In this document: piece by piece, positions 34,269-43,378 of the stretch | How the letters are laid out: every line of letters begins with the position of its first letter | Position numbering within the stretch: position 1 is the first letter of the stretch | Assembly (NCBI GenBank): GCA_963847665.1 | Contig: CAWKAO010000003.1 | Location: forward strand, 1-64,000 | Length of the DNA stretch: 64,000 nucleotides | Origin: CAWKAO01 sp963847665 | Lineage (GTDB): Bacteria; Actinomycetota; Humimicrobiia; Humimicrobiales; Humimicrobiaceae | Direction: 5' to 3' | The notes under the pieces: generated by a model | What the model was told of the DNA's origin: nothing | Database searches by the model: none | What the model saw: the letters and a program-made list of their open reading frames with translations, nothing else | Program-made: the position numbers and the translations under genes

Positions 34269-35336
34269 CTACTTGCCTGCAATGATCTTGATATTTTCTG
34301 TAAATGGTGGATAAAGAATACCCTTCTCAGTTATTATGGCAGAGATATTTTCGTTGCCTGTCACATCAAATGCAGGATTTAATACAGGCATATACTCCGG
34401 TATGATCTCTTTTCCCATGATATTCCGGACCTCTTTTTCATTTCGTTGCTCTATAGGGATAAGTGTCCCATTCTCAGTTTCCATATCAATCGTTGAGATC
34501 GGCGCAGCTATATAAAAAGGTATTTTAAAATATCCGGCCATTATAGAAAGTGCCATCGTACCTATTTTATTGGCAGCATCACCATTTGCTGCGATCCTGT
34601 CCGCTCCCACTATCACCGCATCGACCTCTGATTTTGCCATATAATAACCTGCCATATTATCAGTTATTACAAAAAAAGGGATCTTTTCCTCATACAGTTC
34701 CCAGGCAGTGAGCCTTGCTCCCTGAAGATATGGCCTTGTCTCATCCACCAGGACAGATTCTACCTTACTTTCTGAGTGCAGGCTCCTTATTACTCCGAGA
34801 GCAGTACCGTAACCGGCAGTTGCCAGAGCTCCCGCATTACAATGCGTCAATAATCTCAGTTTTCCAGAAATATTCTTAAAAAGCTCGAGACTATTGCTGC
34901 CGATTTTCTTATTGATATCGACATCCTCCAGCTCGATCTCTTCAGACAGATAAACCAGTGCTTCCTTTATCTCGTTTATTGTGGAAGTGTTATATTTCTT
35001 CAGAGTATCAGATACTCTCTGAAGTGCCCAGAAAAGATTTACCGCGGTGGGGCGCGATTCGGATAATATTTTTATTTTTTTATCAATAAGTTCTAAAAAA
35101 ACTTTTCTGTCACCCCCATTATATCCGAGGGCACTGAGAGCGACCCCATAGGCAGCTGAAACTCCTATTGCAGGCGCACCCCTGACTACCATATCCTTTA
35201 TAGCGGCAGCGACTTCCTCCGCAGTACTGCATCTTACATATACTTTTTCAAAAGGGAGTTTGCGCTGGTCTATTAATAAAAGACTGTTTTTATCCCAGAT
35301 CAATGTCTTAACAGGACTGTCCTTGCAAGATGCCAT
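34269..35336 (-). CDS. mtnA: S-methyl-5-thioribose-1-phosphate isomerase
   Basis: The 355-residue eIF2B-related protein has the MtnA motifs: VVRGAPAIGVSAAYGVALSA near the start, the catalytic cysteine in LLTHCNAGALATAGYGTALG, and the catalytic aspartate in IVGADRIAANGDAANKIGT. It converts methylthioribose-1-phosphate to the ribulose form in methionine salvage. It follows ahcY by 4 bases, so by-products of SAM use are handled by one transcript; no other salvage gene is in the window. Confidence 0.95.
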   Translation of the reverse strand: MASCKDSPVKTLIWDKNSLLLIDQRKLPFEKVYVRCSTAEEVAAAIKDMVVRGAPAIGVSAAYGVALSALGYNGGDRKVFLELIDKKIKILSESRPTAVNLFWALQRVSDTLKKYNTSTINEIKEALVYLSEEIELEDVDINKKIGSNSLELFKNISGKLRLLTHCNAGALATAGYGTALGVIRSLHSESKVESVLVDETRPYLQGARLTAWELYEEKIPFFVITDNMAGYYMAKSEVDAVIVGADRIAANGDAANKIGTMALSIMAGYFKIPFYIAAPISTIDMETENGTLIPIEQRNEKEVRNIMGKEIIPEYMPVLNPAFDVTGNENISAIITEKGILYPPFTENIKIIAGK

Positions 35337-35340
35337 AAGT

Positions 35341-36597
35341 CTATGTCCCCATCTCCCAGGAATTAAGGTATTTTTCCTGTTCAGGAGTCAGTTCATCTAT
35401 TTTTATTCCCATACTTTCGAGCTTTAATTTTGCTATCATCCTGTCTATGTCTTCAGGAACAGAATACACCACGTTATCAAGCCTGCTGCTGTTCTCATAT
35501 ATATGTTTTGCTGAGAGTGCCTGGTTTGCAAAACTCATATCCATTACGCTTGCAGGGTGGCCCTCAGCGGCACCCAGATTTACAAGCCTGCCCTGGGCTA
35601 GTACATTTATCCTTCTCCCGTCTTTCATAATATACTGCTCGACAAAAGGTCTCACATCGACGATGTCGCTCGAGTTTTCCTTTAAATACTTAAGGTCTAT
35701 TTCATCATCAAAGTGGCCGGAGTTTGCCACAATAGTATTATCCTTACAGATAGAAAGGATATTTTTGCCTATAACATTTAAATTGCCGGTCACTGAAAGA
35801 AAAATATCCCCTACAGCTGCAGCGTCAACTGCACTCATTACTTCAAACCCGTCCATTTTGGCTTCAATAGCTTTTAAGGGATCGATTTCAAGTATGATCA
35901 CACTTGCGCCCATACCTCTTGCCCGCATGGCGACTCCCCTGCCGCACCAGCCGTAACCGGCGACAACAAATTTTTTACCTGCAAGAAGTATGTTTGTCGC
36001 CCTCATAATACCATCTATCGTACTCTGTCCTGTGCCATATCGATTATCAAAAAAATGTTTTGTCTTGGCCTCATTTACCGCAATTATAGGATACTTCAGG
36101 ACCCCTTTATTCTGCATTGTCTTGAGCCTTATCACTCCTGTAGTCGTCTCTTCGGTGCCTCCAAGGATATTTTCGATAAGTTCCGTCCTTTTGGAGTGGA
36201 TGGTGCTTATAAGATCAGCTCCATCGTCCATGGAGATCTGTGGTTTATTTTCAAGAACGCTGTCTATATGCCTGTAATAAGTCTCGTTATCCTCACCCTT
36301 TATGGCAAAGACTGAAATACCATGGTCCTTTACCAGGGAAGCAGCAACATCATCCTGGGTACTTAGCGGGTTTGAGGCGCAAAGCGATACATCTGCTCCT
36401 CCGTTTTTTAAAGTGATCATAAGATTTGCAGTCTCAGATGTCACATGAAGACAGGCTCCTACTGCTACGCCTTTTAAAGGTCTGTTTTTTTCAAATTCGC
36501 TTTTTATTCCTCTTAAAACCGGCATGTCATTTTCTGCCCATCTTATCTTCAGCAACCCATCCGAAGCCAGTTTTATATCTTTTACATCAAAATCCAT
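35341..36597 (-). CDS. ahcY: Adenosylhomocysteinase
   Basis: A 418-residue protein with ACLHVTSETANLMITLKNGG, NPLSTQDDVAASL, the substrate-lysine region AVNEAKTKHFFDNRYGTGQS and the NAD-binding GYGWCGRGVAMRARGMGA. It splits S-adenosylhomocysteine to homocysteine and adenosine, so it keeps methyltransferases active. The length fits the shorter form without the roughly 40-residue insertion, common in archaea and many bacteria. An ahcY gene between sugar-isomerase genes and comF-hpf-secA also occurs in Actinobacteria. Confidence 0.96.
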   Translation of the reverse strand: MDFDVKDIKLASDGLLKIRWAENDMPVLRGIKSEFEKNRPLKGVAVGACLHVTSETANLMITLKNGGADVSLCASNPLSTQDDVAASLVKDHGISVFAIKGEDNETYYRHIDSVLENKPQISMDDGADLISTIHSKRTELIENILGGTEETTTGVIRLKTMQNKGVLKYPIIAVNEAKTKHFFDNRYGTGQSTIDGIMRATNILLAGKKFVVAGYGWCGRGVAMRARGMGASVIILEIDPLKAIEAKMDGFEVMSAVDAAAVGDIFLSVTGNLNVIGKNILSICKDNTIVANSGHFDDEIDLKYLKENSSDIVDVRPFVEQYIMKDGRRINVLAQGRLVNLGAAEGHPASVMDMSFANQALSAKHIYENSSRLDNVVYSVPEDIDRMIAKLKLESMGIKIDELTPEQEKYLNSWEMGT

Positions 36598-36649
36598 TTA
36601 TTGTCTCCTCTCCGATAAACTGATTATACCGGTCTTGTTTAAAATATTT

Positions 36650-37738
36650 TTACTCACCAAGTTTTGCAAGTTCTGCTTTTAAAATCGCAATCCTGTCTAC
36701 AGGCGTAGGGTCCACATTGTACAGGAAAGCAAGGTAAACACTTGCAATATCACCAAGATACATAAGGCCCAAAGCCCTGGCCAGCCTGCTCTTTCCTTCT
36801 GAGGGGATCTCAAGTATTTTACCAAAATTATCTCTCAGAAGTTCTACAGTTGTCTTTATTCTTACCTTAATCCTGTCTGTTGATTCATCGTCCTTAAAGA
36901 CTACCAGGACAAAATTAGATGAAAGCGTTTGCAGGTTCTGCCAACCGACGGTCTCATTATGGTTAAGCTCAGGAAATTCACCCCAGAAACAAGGACATTT
37001 GGCGTTTTCATTTATCTCACACTTCCACCTGTACGCAACAGCTGAGAGATAACCCTCAGTCCCAAAAATAACTGGAAGATATTCAAAAAGCTCGACAGCC
37101 AGTCTTTTTGCCGGATTGTTCTCAGTTGCAGTATTTCTGTTATAGATCTTTTTTTTACTCTTCAGGATTTCCAGGGCTTCATGTATCTCGTTTCCATTCA
37201 TTTCTATTATGCCGATACGTCCCAGAACAAGATAAGTCGTAAAAAACAGGTAACCTGCTGCTCCCCTTGGTTGATAACCGCCAGGCACCATGACACATGC
37301 TGAATCATTGTCCGCACATATATCCTTTAATCTTCCGCCAGAAGTAATGCTCAAAAGAAAGCAACCCCTGTTTATGGCCTGTGAAAGGGCGCTAAGGGTC
37401 TCTTCTGTATTGCCGGAATAACTTACCGGAACGACCAGCCAGTCTTTTGAAACAAATGCTGGAAGTACATATCCTTTAACGACGACAATTGGTATTTTTA
37501 TCTTGTCATAAATAATGCTTTTTAGGATATCACCGGTAAAACCTGATCCACCCATGCCAAGGATAGCCAGTCCTGCAAATCCTGCAGATTCAAGATCTTT
37601 TAGATCTGCAGTATCAGCGATTTTTTTAGATTGCTTTAACTGCATCAGAAAATTCTCTTCAACACCAAGCATATCCAGCGGATCAAGTTTTTTGATTTTT
37701 TCCAGGTCGTCTAAAATAAACATCATCCAGCCTTTCAT
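36650..37738 (-). CDS. SIS-domain bifunctional phosphoglucose/phosphomannose isomerase
   Basis: The 362-residue protein has two SIS lobes: GLAILGMGGSGFTGDILKS and PVSYSGNTEETLSALSQA in the first; ENAKCPCFWGEFPELNHNET (catalytic His and Glu region) and RLARALGLMYLGDIASVYLA in the second. This matches the PGI/PMI family first seen in archaea and, as TobH-like protein, in Actinobacteria. It would make mannose-6-phosphate for the GDP-mannose route. The next gene upstream is the phosphohexomutase. Confidence 0.9.
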   Translation of the reverse strand: MKGWMMFILDDLEKIKKLDPLDMLGVEENFLMQLKQSKKIADTADLKDLESAGFAGLAILGMGGSGFTGDILKSIIYDKIKIPIVVVKGYVLPAFVSKDWLVVPVSYSGNTEETLSALSQAINRGCFLLSITSGGRLKDICADNDSACVMVPGGYQPRGAAGYLFFTTYLVLGRIGIIEMNGNEIHEALEILKSKKKIYNRNTATENNPAKRLAVELFEYLPVIFGTEGYLSAVAYRWKCEINENAKCPCFWGEFPELNHNETVGWQNLQTLSSNFVLVVFKDDESTDRIKVRIKTTVELLRDNFGKILEIPSEGKSRLARALGLMYLGDIASVYLAFLYNVDPTPVDRIAILKAELAKLGE

Positions 37739-37776
37739 ACAAAGTTAACACAAATGATGAACTTACTTTAAATTAT

Positions 37777-39252
37777 TCAATCAATACTATCAAGAAGTTT
37801 TATACCCAGGCCATGCAGATGATCAAGTTTGTCTGTAGTATCACTTTCAGCATAAATCCTGACAACTGACTCTGTTCCCGAGGGTCTTACCATTATCCAG
37901 CTACCATCATTAAACAGATATTTGTACCCGTCTATTATGACAGGTTCTTTAGCACCTTCAGCTTTCAGTATCTCTGGTGTTCCAGAAGTAAGCAGCTCGG
38001 TCAGTTTCTTTTTTTTGCTGTTTTCAAATTCATAGTCTGCCCTTTTATATAAAAAGAAACCATATTCATTATAAATATCTTTCAATATCTCATTTATTGA
38101 TCTGCCCCTTTTACAGATTATCTCAAGCAAAAGAAGTCCCATTACGATCCCGTCTCTTTCAGGTATATATCCGTGTGTCCAGAGGCCGCCGCTTTCTTCA
38201 CCACCTATAATGACATCACCATTGCATATCTCTTCATTTATGTACTTAAAACCTACAGGTTTTATCAGGAGTTCCAGGTCATATTTCCTGCACATCCTGT
38301 CGATTATTGAAGACGTCGAAACAGTTTTCACTACTTTTCCTGAAAGCTTTTTTTCTTTAATCAGGTAGTCAAGTGCTATAGCAAATATATGATGTGAACT
38401 TACAAAATTTCCATTTTCCCCTATTGCGCCTATCCTGTCTCCATCACCATCGATGCACAGGCCTATCTTGCACCTGTTTTGCTTTAATCCTTCTATGGCG
38501 TCCTTTAGATTGTCTCCAATAGGTTCAGGATTAATACCCCCAAAAGAAGTGTTTAAACTATCATGTATTGAATATATCTTGGACCTGCTGAGTCCCGAAA
38601 GTATTTCTTTAAATAATACCTGGCCCGCTCCAAACATAGGATCAATAAGTACCGGAAAGTCCAGGTTTTTTTTGATCAAAGAAATATCAATATGCCCGAA
38701 AACCAGTTCTTTATAATCCTTTGTGAAATCTTCTGATGAGATATTGTCCCCGCTATTATTTCCTGTTTCATTTTCAGCTGTATATTCTTTGAGGAGGCTT
38801 TTATTTGAAGCGATATCATTTACTTCTTCCTCTATTTTGCCTATTGTATCCATAGTCGCAGAACCACCAAAAGAACTTTTTATTTTATAGCCATTATAAA
38901 AATATGGATTATGGCTGGCAGTTATCATTATGCCAAGATCAGCTTTGTTTTTTACGACCGCAGACGACAATACCGGTGTAGTAATATAATCATCAGAAAG
39001 GGTAGTATCAATGCCATTATTATGAAAAATACCGGCAGCTGTCTCTGCAAATCTTTCAGACAGAAATCTTGTATCATATCCGACTACAACTTTTGCCGGA
39101 TTTCTTTGGACCGGTTTTTCAAATCCAGGATTACTATTCCCCTGCAGGTATCTGGTTATCCCTGCAGATATGATCTTTACTTTTTCTGCTGTAAAATCAA
39201 AACCTGTTATTCCTCTCCAGCCATCAGTGCCGAATTTTATTAGATTTTTCAT
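37777..39252 (-). CDS. Phosphoglucomutase/phosphomannomutase
   Basis: A 491-residue alpha-D-phosphohexomutase. The phosphoserine loop is MITASHNPYFYNGYKIK, the metal loop CIDGDGDRIGA, the sugar loop GGEESGGLW and the phosphate loop VRPSGTESVVRIY; all are intact. FGTDGWRG opens the protein. It exchanges 6- and 1-phosphate of glucose or mannose, giving the substrate for the nucleotidyltransferases on both sides. Four bases separate it from gmd upstream. Confidence 0.95.
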   Translation of the reverse strand: MKNLIKFGTDGWRGITGFDFTAEKVKIISAGITRYLQGNSNPGFEKPVQRNPAKVVVGYDTRFLSERFAETAAGIFHNNGIDTTLSDDYITTPVLSSAVVKNKADLGIMITASHNPYFYNGYKIKSSFGGSATMDTIGKIEEEVNDIASNKSLLKEYTAENETGNNSGDNISSEDFTKDYKELVFGHIDISLIKKNLDFPVLIDPMFGAGQVLFKEILSGLSRSKIYSIHDSLNTSFGGINPEPIGDNLKDAIEGLKQNRCKIGLCIDGDGDRIGAIGENGNFVSSHHIFAIALDYLIKEKKLSGKVVKTVSTSSIIDRMCRKYDLELLIKPVGFKYINEEICNGDVIIGGEESGGLWTHGYIPERDGIVMGLLLLEIICKRGRSINEILKDIYNEYGFFLYKRADYEFENSKKKKLTELLTSGTPEILKAEGAKEPVIIDGYKYLFNDGSWIMVRPSGTESVVRIYAESDTTDKLDHLHGLGIKLLDSID

Positions 39253-39255
39253 ATT

Positions 39256-40233
39256 TTATACCTGCCGATTATTCTTTCTTTTTAGTTCATTGTAATCGCT
39301 TTCCACCATGAGCTTGACCAGATTTTCAAAATCTACTTCCGGGCTCCATCCAAGCACTTTTTTGGCTTTCGAGGGATCCCCTATAAGCAGGTCCACTTCA
39401 GCAGGCCTTAAAAATCTCTTGTCTGTCTTTACATATTTTTCCCACTTGAGATCCATGCAGTTAAAAGCAGCTTCAACCCATTCCTTTACGCTGTGGGTCT
39501 TGCCTGTAGCAATGACATAATCATCCGGGTTTTGCTGCTGTAACATCCTCCACATGGCTTCCACATAATCTTTTGCATAACCCCAGTCTCTATTTGAATC
39601 CATATTTCCCAGATAAAGATGGTCCTGAAGACCCAGCTTGATCCTTGCAACTGCATTTGTGATCTTTCTTGTAACAAACTCAAGCCCTCTTCTCGGAGAT
39701 TCATGATTAAATAAAATACCGCTTACTCCAAAAATACCATAACTTTCCCGATAATTTACTGTTATATAATGACCGTATACTTTTGCAACGCCGTATGGGC
39801 TCCGGGGATGAAAAGGTGTATTTTCTGTCTGGGGTATCTCTTTTACTTTACCAAACATCTCTGAACTGGATGCCTGGTAAAACCTGATATCTTTGTTGAC
39901 CAGCCTTACTGCCTCCAGCAGTCTTGTCACACCGATCGCCGTAAATTCTCCTGTCAGTACCGGCTGGCTCCATGATGTAGGTACAAACGACATAGCGGCA
40001 AGATTATATACCTCATCAGGTCCTGTTTCTTTAAGGGCATTTATTAATGAGAGCTGGTCCAAAAGGTCAGCCTGCACAAATCCTATCTTATCCCTTATGT
40101 GCTCGATCCGGTCCAGTTTTTCAACTGAAGAGCGCCTTACCATACCAAATACCTTATAGCCTTTTTCAAGCAACAGGTCTGCAAGATATGAACCGTCCTG
40201 TCCGGTTATTCCTGTTATAAGTACTTTTTTCAA
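39256..40233 (-). CDS. gmd: GDP-mannose 4,6-dehydratase
   Basis: The 325-residue extended SDR enzyme has the NADP motif ITGITGQDGSYLADLLLEKG, the active-site set SSSEMFGK (Ser/Thr and Glu) and SPYGVAKVYGHY (Tyr and Lys), and the GMD-typical NHESPRRGLEFVTRKIT. It forms GDP-4-keto-6-deoxymannose, the branch point to GDP-rhamnose, fucose, 6-deoxytalose or perosamine. The reductase-like gene at 41372 is the likely next step. Confidence 0.95.
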   Translation of the reverse strand: MKKVLITGITGQDGSYLADLLLEKGYKVFGMVRRSSVEKLDRIEHIRDKIGFVQADLLDQLSLINALKETGPDEVYNLAAMSFVPTSWSQPVLTGEFTAIGVTRLLEAVRLVNKDIRFYQASSSEMFGKVKEIPQTENTPFHPRSPYGVAKVYGHYITVNYRESYGIFGVSGILFNHESPRRGLEFVTRKITNAVARIKLGLQDHLYLGNMDSNRDWGYAKDYVEAMWRMLQQQNPDDYVIATGKTHSVKEWVEAAFNCMDLKWEKYVKTDKRFLRPAEVDLLIGDPSKAKKVLGWSPEVDFENLVKLMVESDYNELKRKNNRQV

Positions 40234-40251
40234 AATAATACCTCCAGATGA

Positions 40252-41370
40252 TTAAAAGATTATCTCCCCATCTGACACGTGGGAATCTACATTTATCTTG
40301 ATCCCGTTTCTAAATATATTATTGCTTTCGATAACAGAGTTGTCACCGATTATAGACCTTCCTTCTATCTTTACATTATCGCCTATCTTTACATTTTCAG
40401 CTATTATTGAGTTTCTTATTATACAGTTATTTCCTATTTTACACCTGTCAAAAATTATACTCTCAGAGATGCTTGTGCCGGAAGATATCCTGCAATGGCT
40501 CCCGACTACAGTAAGTGGCAATAACCTGGCTTCTTTTTCTATCACTGAGTTCTCCCCGATCACAACAGGACCGGTGGTCAGATTGTCTTTTTGATATTTT
40601 GTGTTTTCACCGATAAAAATATTGGGATAAACTCTTTTATACGGGATATTGTAAGGTATCTTTTTATCCAGTATATCTACGTGGGCAGTCATATACTTTT
40701 CCGGGGTCCCGACATCAAGCCAGTAGGAATCGGAAGAATATCCGTAAAGCCTGTACCCAAGTTTTAGCACCTTGGGGAAAAGTCCCCTCTCAAAAGAATA
40801 GTTTTCACCTGCAGGTACGTGTCCCATTATATGAGGCTCTATGATGTATGTTCCGGCATTTATAAGATTTGTACTTATTGCTTCGTCAGGGTTTGGTTTT
40901 TCAAGAAACTCTTTTACTTTTCCGTCTTTATCTATAGGGACCAGTCCGTATGCAGACGGGTCCTCGACAGGCGCAAGGGATATTGTTATATCAGCTTTTC
41001 TTGACTTATGAAAAGCGATCATCTGTTTTAAATTGATAGACGTCAGGATATCTCCATTAAAGACCAGAAACGATTCATTGCCGAGATATCTTTCAACATT
41101 TTTAACTGCTCCACAGGTGCCAAGCGGGGTCTCTTCTGTAACATAGATCATATTGACACCAAATTTACTTCCATTGCCAAAATATTTGTTAAAGGCATCC
41201 GGCAGGTAACCAATAGAAAGGATTATCTCGTCTATGCCATAGGATTTGAGCCTCAATATGAAGTATTCCAGGAATGGTTTGTTTATCAATGGAAGCATTG
41301 GTTTTGGCTTTAAAAATGTCAATGGACGCATTCTGGTGCCCATACCGCCTGCAAGTATAACGCCTTTCAC
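40252..41370 (-). CDS. Mannose-1-phosphate guanylyltransferase-like nucleotidyltransferase 2
   Basis: I start at GTG 41370, one base after the upstream stop, because the protein then begins VKGVILAGGMGTRMRPLTFL; the longer frame would overlap the upstream gene by 47 bases. The nucleotidyltransferase domain (FLVFNGDILTSINL metal site) is followed by a hexapeptide beta-helix (about 245-370). It is a paralogue of the protein at 33118 with the same layout. Placed between gmd and the reductase, it probably makes the GDP-mannose used by gmd. Confidence 0.87.
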   Translation of the reverse strand: MKGVILAGGMGTRMRPLTFLKPKPMLPLINKPFLEYFILRLKSYGIDEIILSIGYLPDAFNKYFGNGSKFGVNMIYVTEETPLGTCGAVKNVERYLGNESFLVFNGDILTSINLKQMIAFHKSRKADITISLAPVEDPSAYGLVPIDKDGKVKEFLEKPNPDEAISTNLINAGTYIIEPHIMGHVPAGENYSFERGLFPKVLKLGYRLYGYSSDSYWLDVGTPEKYMTAHVDILDKKIPYNIPYKRVYPNIFIGENTKYQKDNLTTGPVVIGENSVIEKEARLLPLTVVGSHCRISSGTSISESIIFDRCKIGNNCIIRNSIIAENVKIGDNVKIEGRSIIGDNSVIESNNIFRNGIKINVDSHVSDGEIIF

Positions 41371-41371
41371 T

Positions 41372-42391
41372 TTAATCGGCCCCCTTTTCTTTTCTCCACC
41401 AGTTGAGGATATCAGCAAGTGATGTCCTGATATCGATCGCCGGTTCCCAACCGGTAATATTTTTTATTTTTTTATTGGTGCCATAGACGATCTTTAAGTC
41501 TACAGGCCTTAATTTGTTTTTATCTACCACGACTTTGATCTCTTTTTTGTTGCTGAGAGCAAGTAATATATCCAGCAGTTCAGAGATCTTTATCCTGTTT
41601 CCCGAGCATACATTATAGGCTTCTCCCGGATGGCCCCTGTCTATTATCGATTTATAAGCTCTGACCACATCTCTTACATCCAGGAAATCCCTGTAAACAC
41701 CAGTATTGCCCACATAGATCACAGGTTCCCTGTCGCCTTTCTCTATTTCGGCTATCTGTTTTGCAAAATCTGATGCGACAAAACTTGCCGATTGGCCTGG
41801 CCCAGTATGGTTAAAAGATCTGGCAATATATGTCTGCAGGTTTTTTGCACTGTAATAGGTGCTTGAAAAAAAATCAAGAGTCGCTTTGCTTATGGAATAT
41901 GGGTTTGAAGGATAGATGCTGTGGTGTTCATCTATTGGTAGTTCATGCCCCATTTCCCTGATAGGTCCGTATTCTTCTGCTGTGCAGGTGACGAGAATTT
42001 TACATTCTGGACATTTCTTCAGTACAGCTTCGAATATATTTATACTTCCAAATACATTTATTTCAAATGTCTCAATAGGTTTTCCCCAAGAGAGCCCCAC
42101 TGAACTCTGTGCTGCAAGATGGTAAATATGATCCGGCTTAAAAGAGTCTATGATTTTTTCTATTTTACTGCTGTCCCTGAGATCGCACTCAATAAGATCG
42201 ATAACGGTCCTATTATTTTTTTTAGCATCAAAGTGAAGCCCTTTTACACTTATATCCAGGCCCGTCAACTCAAGGTTACCGCAGGCGCTACCAGCGGTTG
42301 CGGAAGAGCCCTGAGATTTAAAATCACCAACGAGATAGTCGAGCAGATGACTGCCTACAAAACCTGAAATTCCAGTGATCAAAACCCTCAA
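41372..42391 (-). CDS. GDP-6-deoxy-4-keto-mannose reductase-like SDR (Rmd-like)
   Basis: This 339-residue extended SDR has GISGFVGSHLLDYL (NAD(P) site), HLAAQSSVGLSWGKP, TCTAEEYGPI and NPYSISKATLDFF (catalytic Tyr and Lys). The SVGLSW and FNHTGPGQSASFV motifs are those of Rmd and related GDP-sugar reductases. With gmd it should yield GDP-D-rhamnose or a 6-deoxytalose. An insert near residues 28-42 (SQGSSATAGSACG) is unusual and falls after the first strand. It is the first gene of the sugar-nucleotide operon. Confidence 0.85.
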   Translation of the reverse strand: MRVLITGISGFVGSHLLDYLVGDFKSQGSSATAGSACGNLELTGLDISVKGLHFDAKKNNRTVIDLIECDLRDSSKIEKIIDSFKPDHIYHLAAQSSVGLSWGKPIETFEINVFGSINIFEAVLKKCPECKILVTCTAEEYGPIREMGHELPIDEHHSIYPSNPYSISKATLDFFSSTYYSAKNLQTYIARSFNHTGPGQSASFVASDFAKQIAEIEKGDREPVIYVGNTGVYRDFLDVRDVVRAYKSIIDRGHPGEAYNVCSGNRIKISELLDILLALSNKKEIKVVVDKNKLRPVDLKIVYGTNKKIKNITGWEPAIDIRTSLADILNWWRKEKGAD

Positions 42392-42419
42392 TGCTTCTCC
42401 TGTTTTTTATTACCTTATA

Positions 42420-43313
42420 TTATTTTAAAAGATTTTTAATAAAAGTTAAAAGTATTCTTAAACCGAGGACTATTAAAATGACAGGTAAAAGTAATACTTT
42501 AGGTGTTTTTCTATTATTTTTCCAGAAAAAATAAAGAGCGCTTTTCTGCATTCTGATACTTGCCCTGTTTCTTTCATTTTTTGTACTGCCGCCAATATGG
42601 TGCATGATGCAGGACCCGGGGTTGTAAAATACTTTCCAGCCCTTCTGCCACATTCTATAACATAAGTCCGTATCTTCCACATACATGAAGTAATTTTCAT
42701 CCAGTAAGTCTGTCTCATCAAGAGCCGTACGTCTTATAAACATGCATGAGCCGCTTACCCAGTCGACTTCAAAAGGCTTGTCTCTTTTTGTATCCAGAAG
42801 CTTATATCTCCTGGAGAACCGGTTATCAGGTGTTATATTTGCCAGAAGTGCATGCATTCCAGCGTCAATAAATGACGGAAAACTGCGGCAGGAATATTGG
42901 AGCGACCCATTACTGTTTATGATCTTTGGCCCCTCGATACCAGTATCTGTATTCTCATCCATGAAGCTGACCATGCCATCAAGTGAACCCTTAAAGACCT
43001 GGCAGTCACTATTCAGAAGTAATATGTATTCTGAATCTGAAGCCATGATCGCACTGTTTGCCGCCTTAGCAAAACCGAGGTTCCTATCATTTTTTATAAG
43101 CTTTATATTACTGAAGTATTCTTCTATCATCTCAACCGACCCGTCTGTTGATGCATTATCTGTTACGACTATATTGCTTGAGCATTCGGGAGGATGTTGA
43201 ACAATCGATTCCAGGCACTCTCTTAAAAAAGCCAGGCTATTATAACTGACTATCACAATACTGAGCTTAATATTTGTGTTTTTATTCATCTGGTAAATAA
43301 TGTAAAATATCAT
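42420..43313 (-). CDS. GT2 glycosyltransferase (rhamnosyltransferase-like)
   Basis: The 297-residue protein has a GT-A fold: SIVIVSYNSLAFLRECLESI, NASTDGS, LLNSDCQV at the metal site, WVSGSCMFIRRTALDETD and EDTDLCYRMWQKGWKVFY. This is the WbbL-like GT2 group which often uses dTDP- or GDP-deoxysugars. A C-terminal hydrophobic helix may attach it to the membrane. The first eight codons precede a second ATG that may be the real start. Confidence 0.88.
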   Translation of the reverse strand: MIFYIIYQMNKNTNIKLSIVIVSYNSLAFLRECLESIVQHPPECSSNIVVTDNASTDGSVEMIEEYFSNIKLIKNDRNLGFAKAANSAIMASDSEYILLLNSDCQVFKGSLDGMVSFMDENTDTGIEGPKIINSNGSLQYSCRSFPSFIDAGMHALLANITPDNRFSRRYKLLDTKRDKPFEVDWVSGSCMFIRRTALDETDLLDENYFMYVEDTDLCYRMWQKGWKVFYNPGSCIMHHIGGSTKNERNRASIRMQKSALYFFWKNNRKTPKVLLLPVILIVLGLRILLTFIKNLLK

Positions 43314-43378
43314 TTCAAAAATGTAAACTCATAAAAAACGATTTGTAAAAATATACTGTTGAAAGGCATAGAAAAAAG

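Noticed and set aside
41371..41418. A 47-base overlap of the second nucleotidyltransferase with the reductase gene
   Set aside because: GTG 41370, one base after the reductase stop, gives the normal N-terminus of the family, so the longer frame is not needed.
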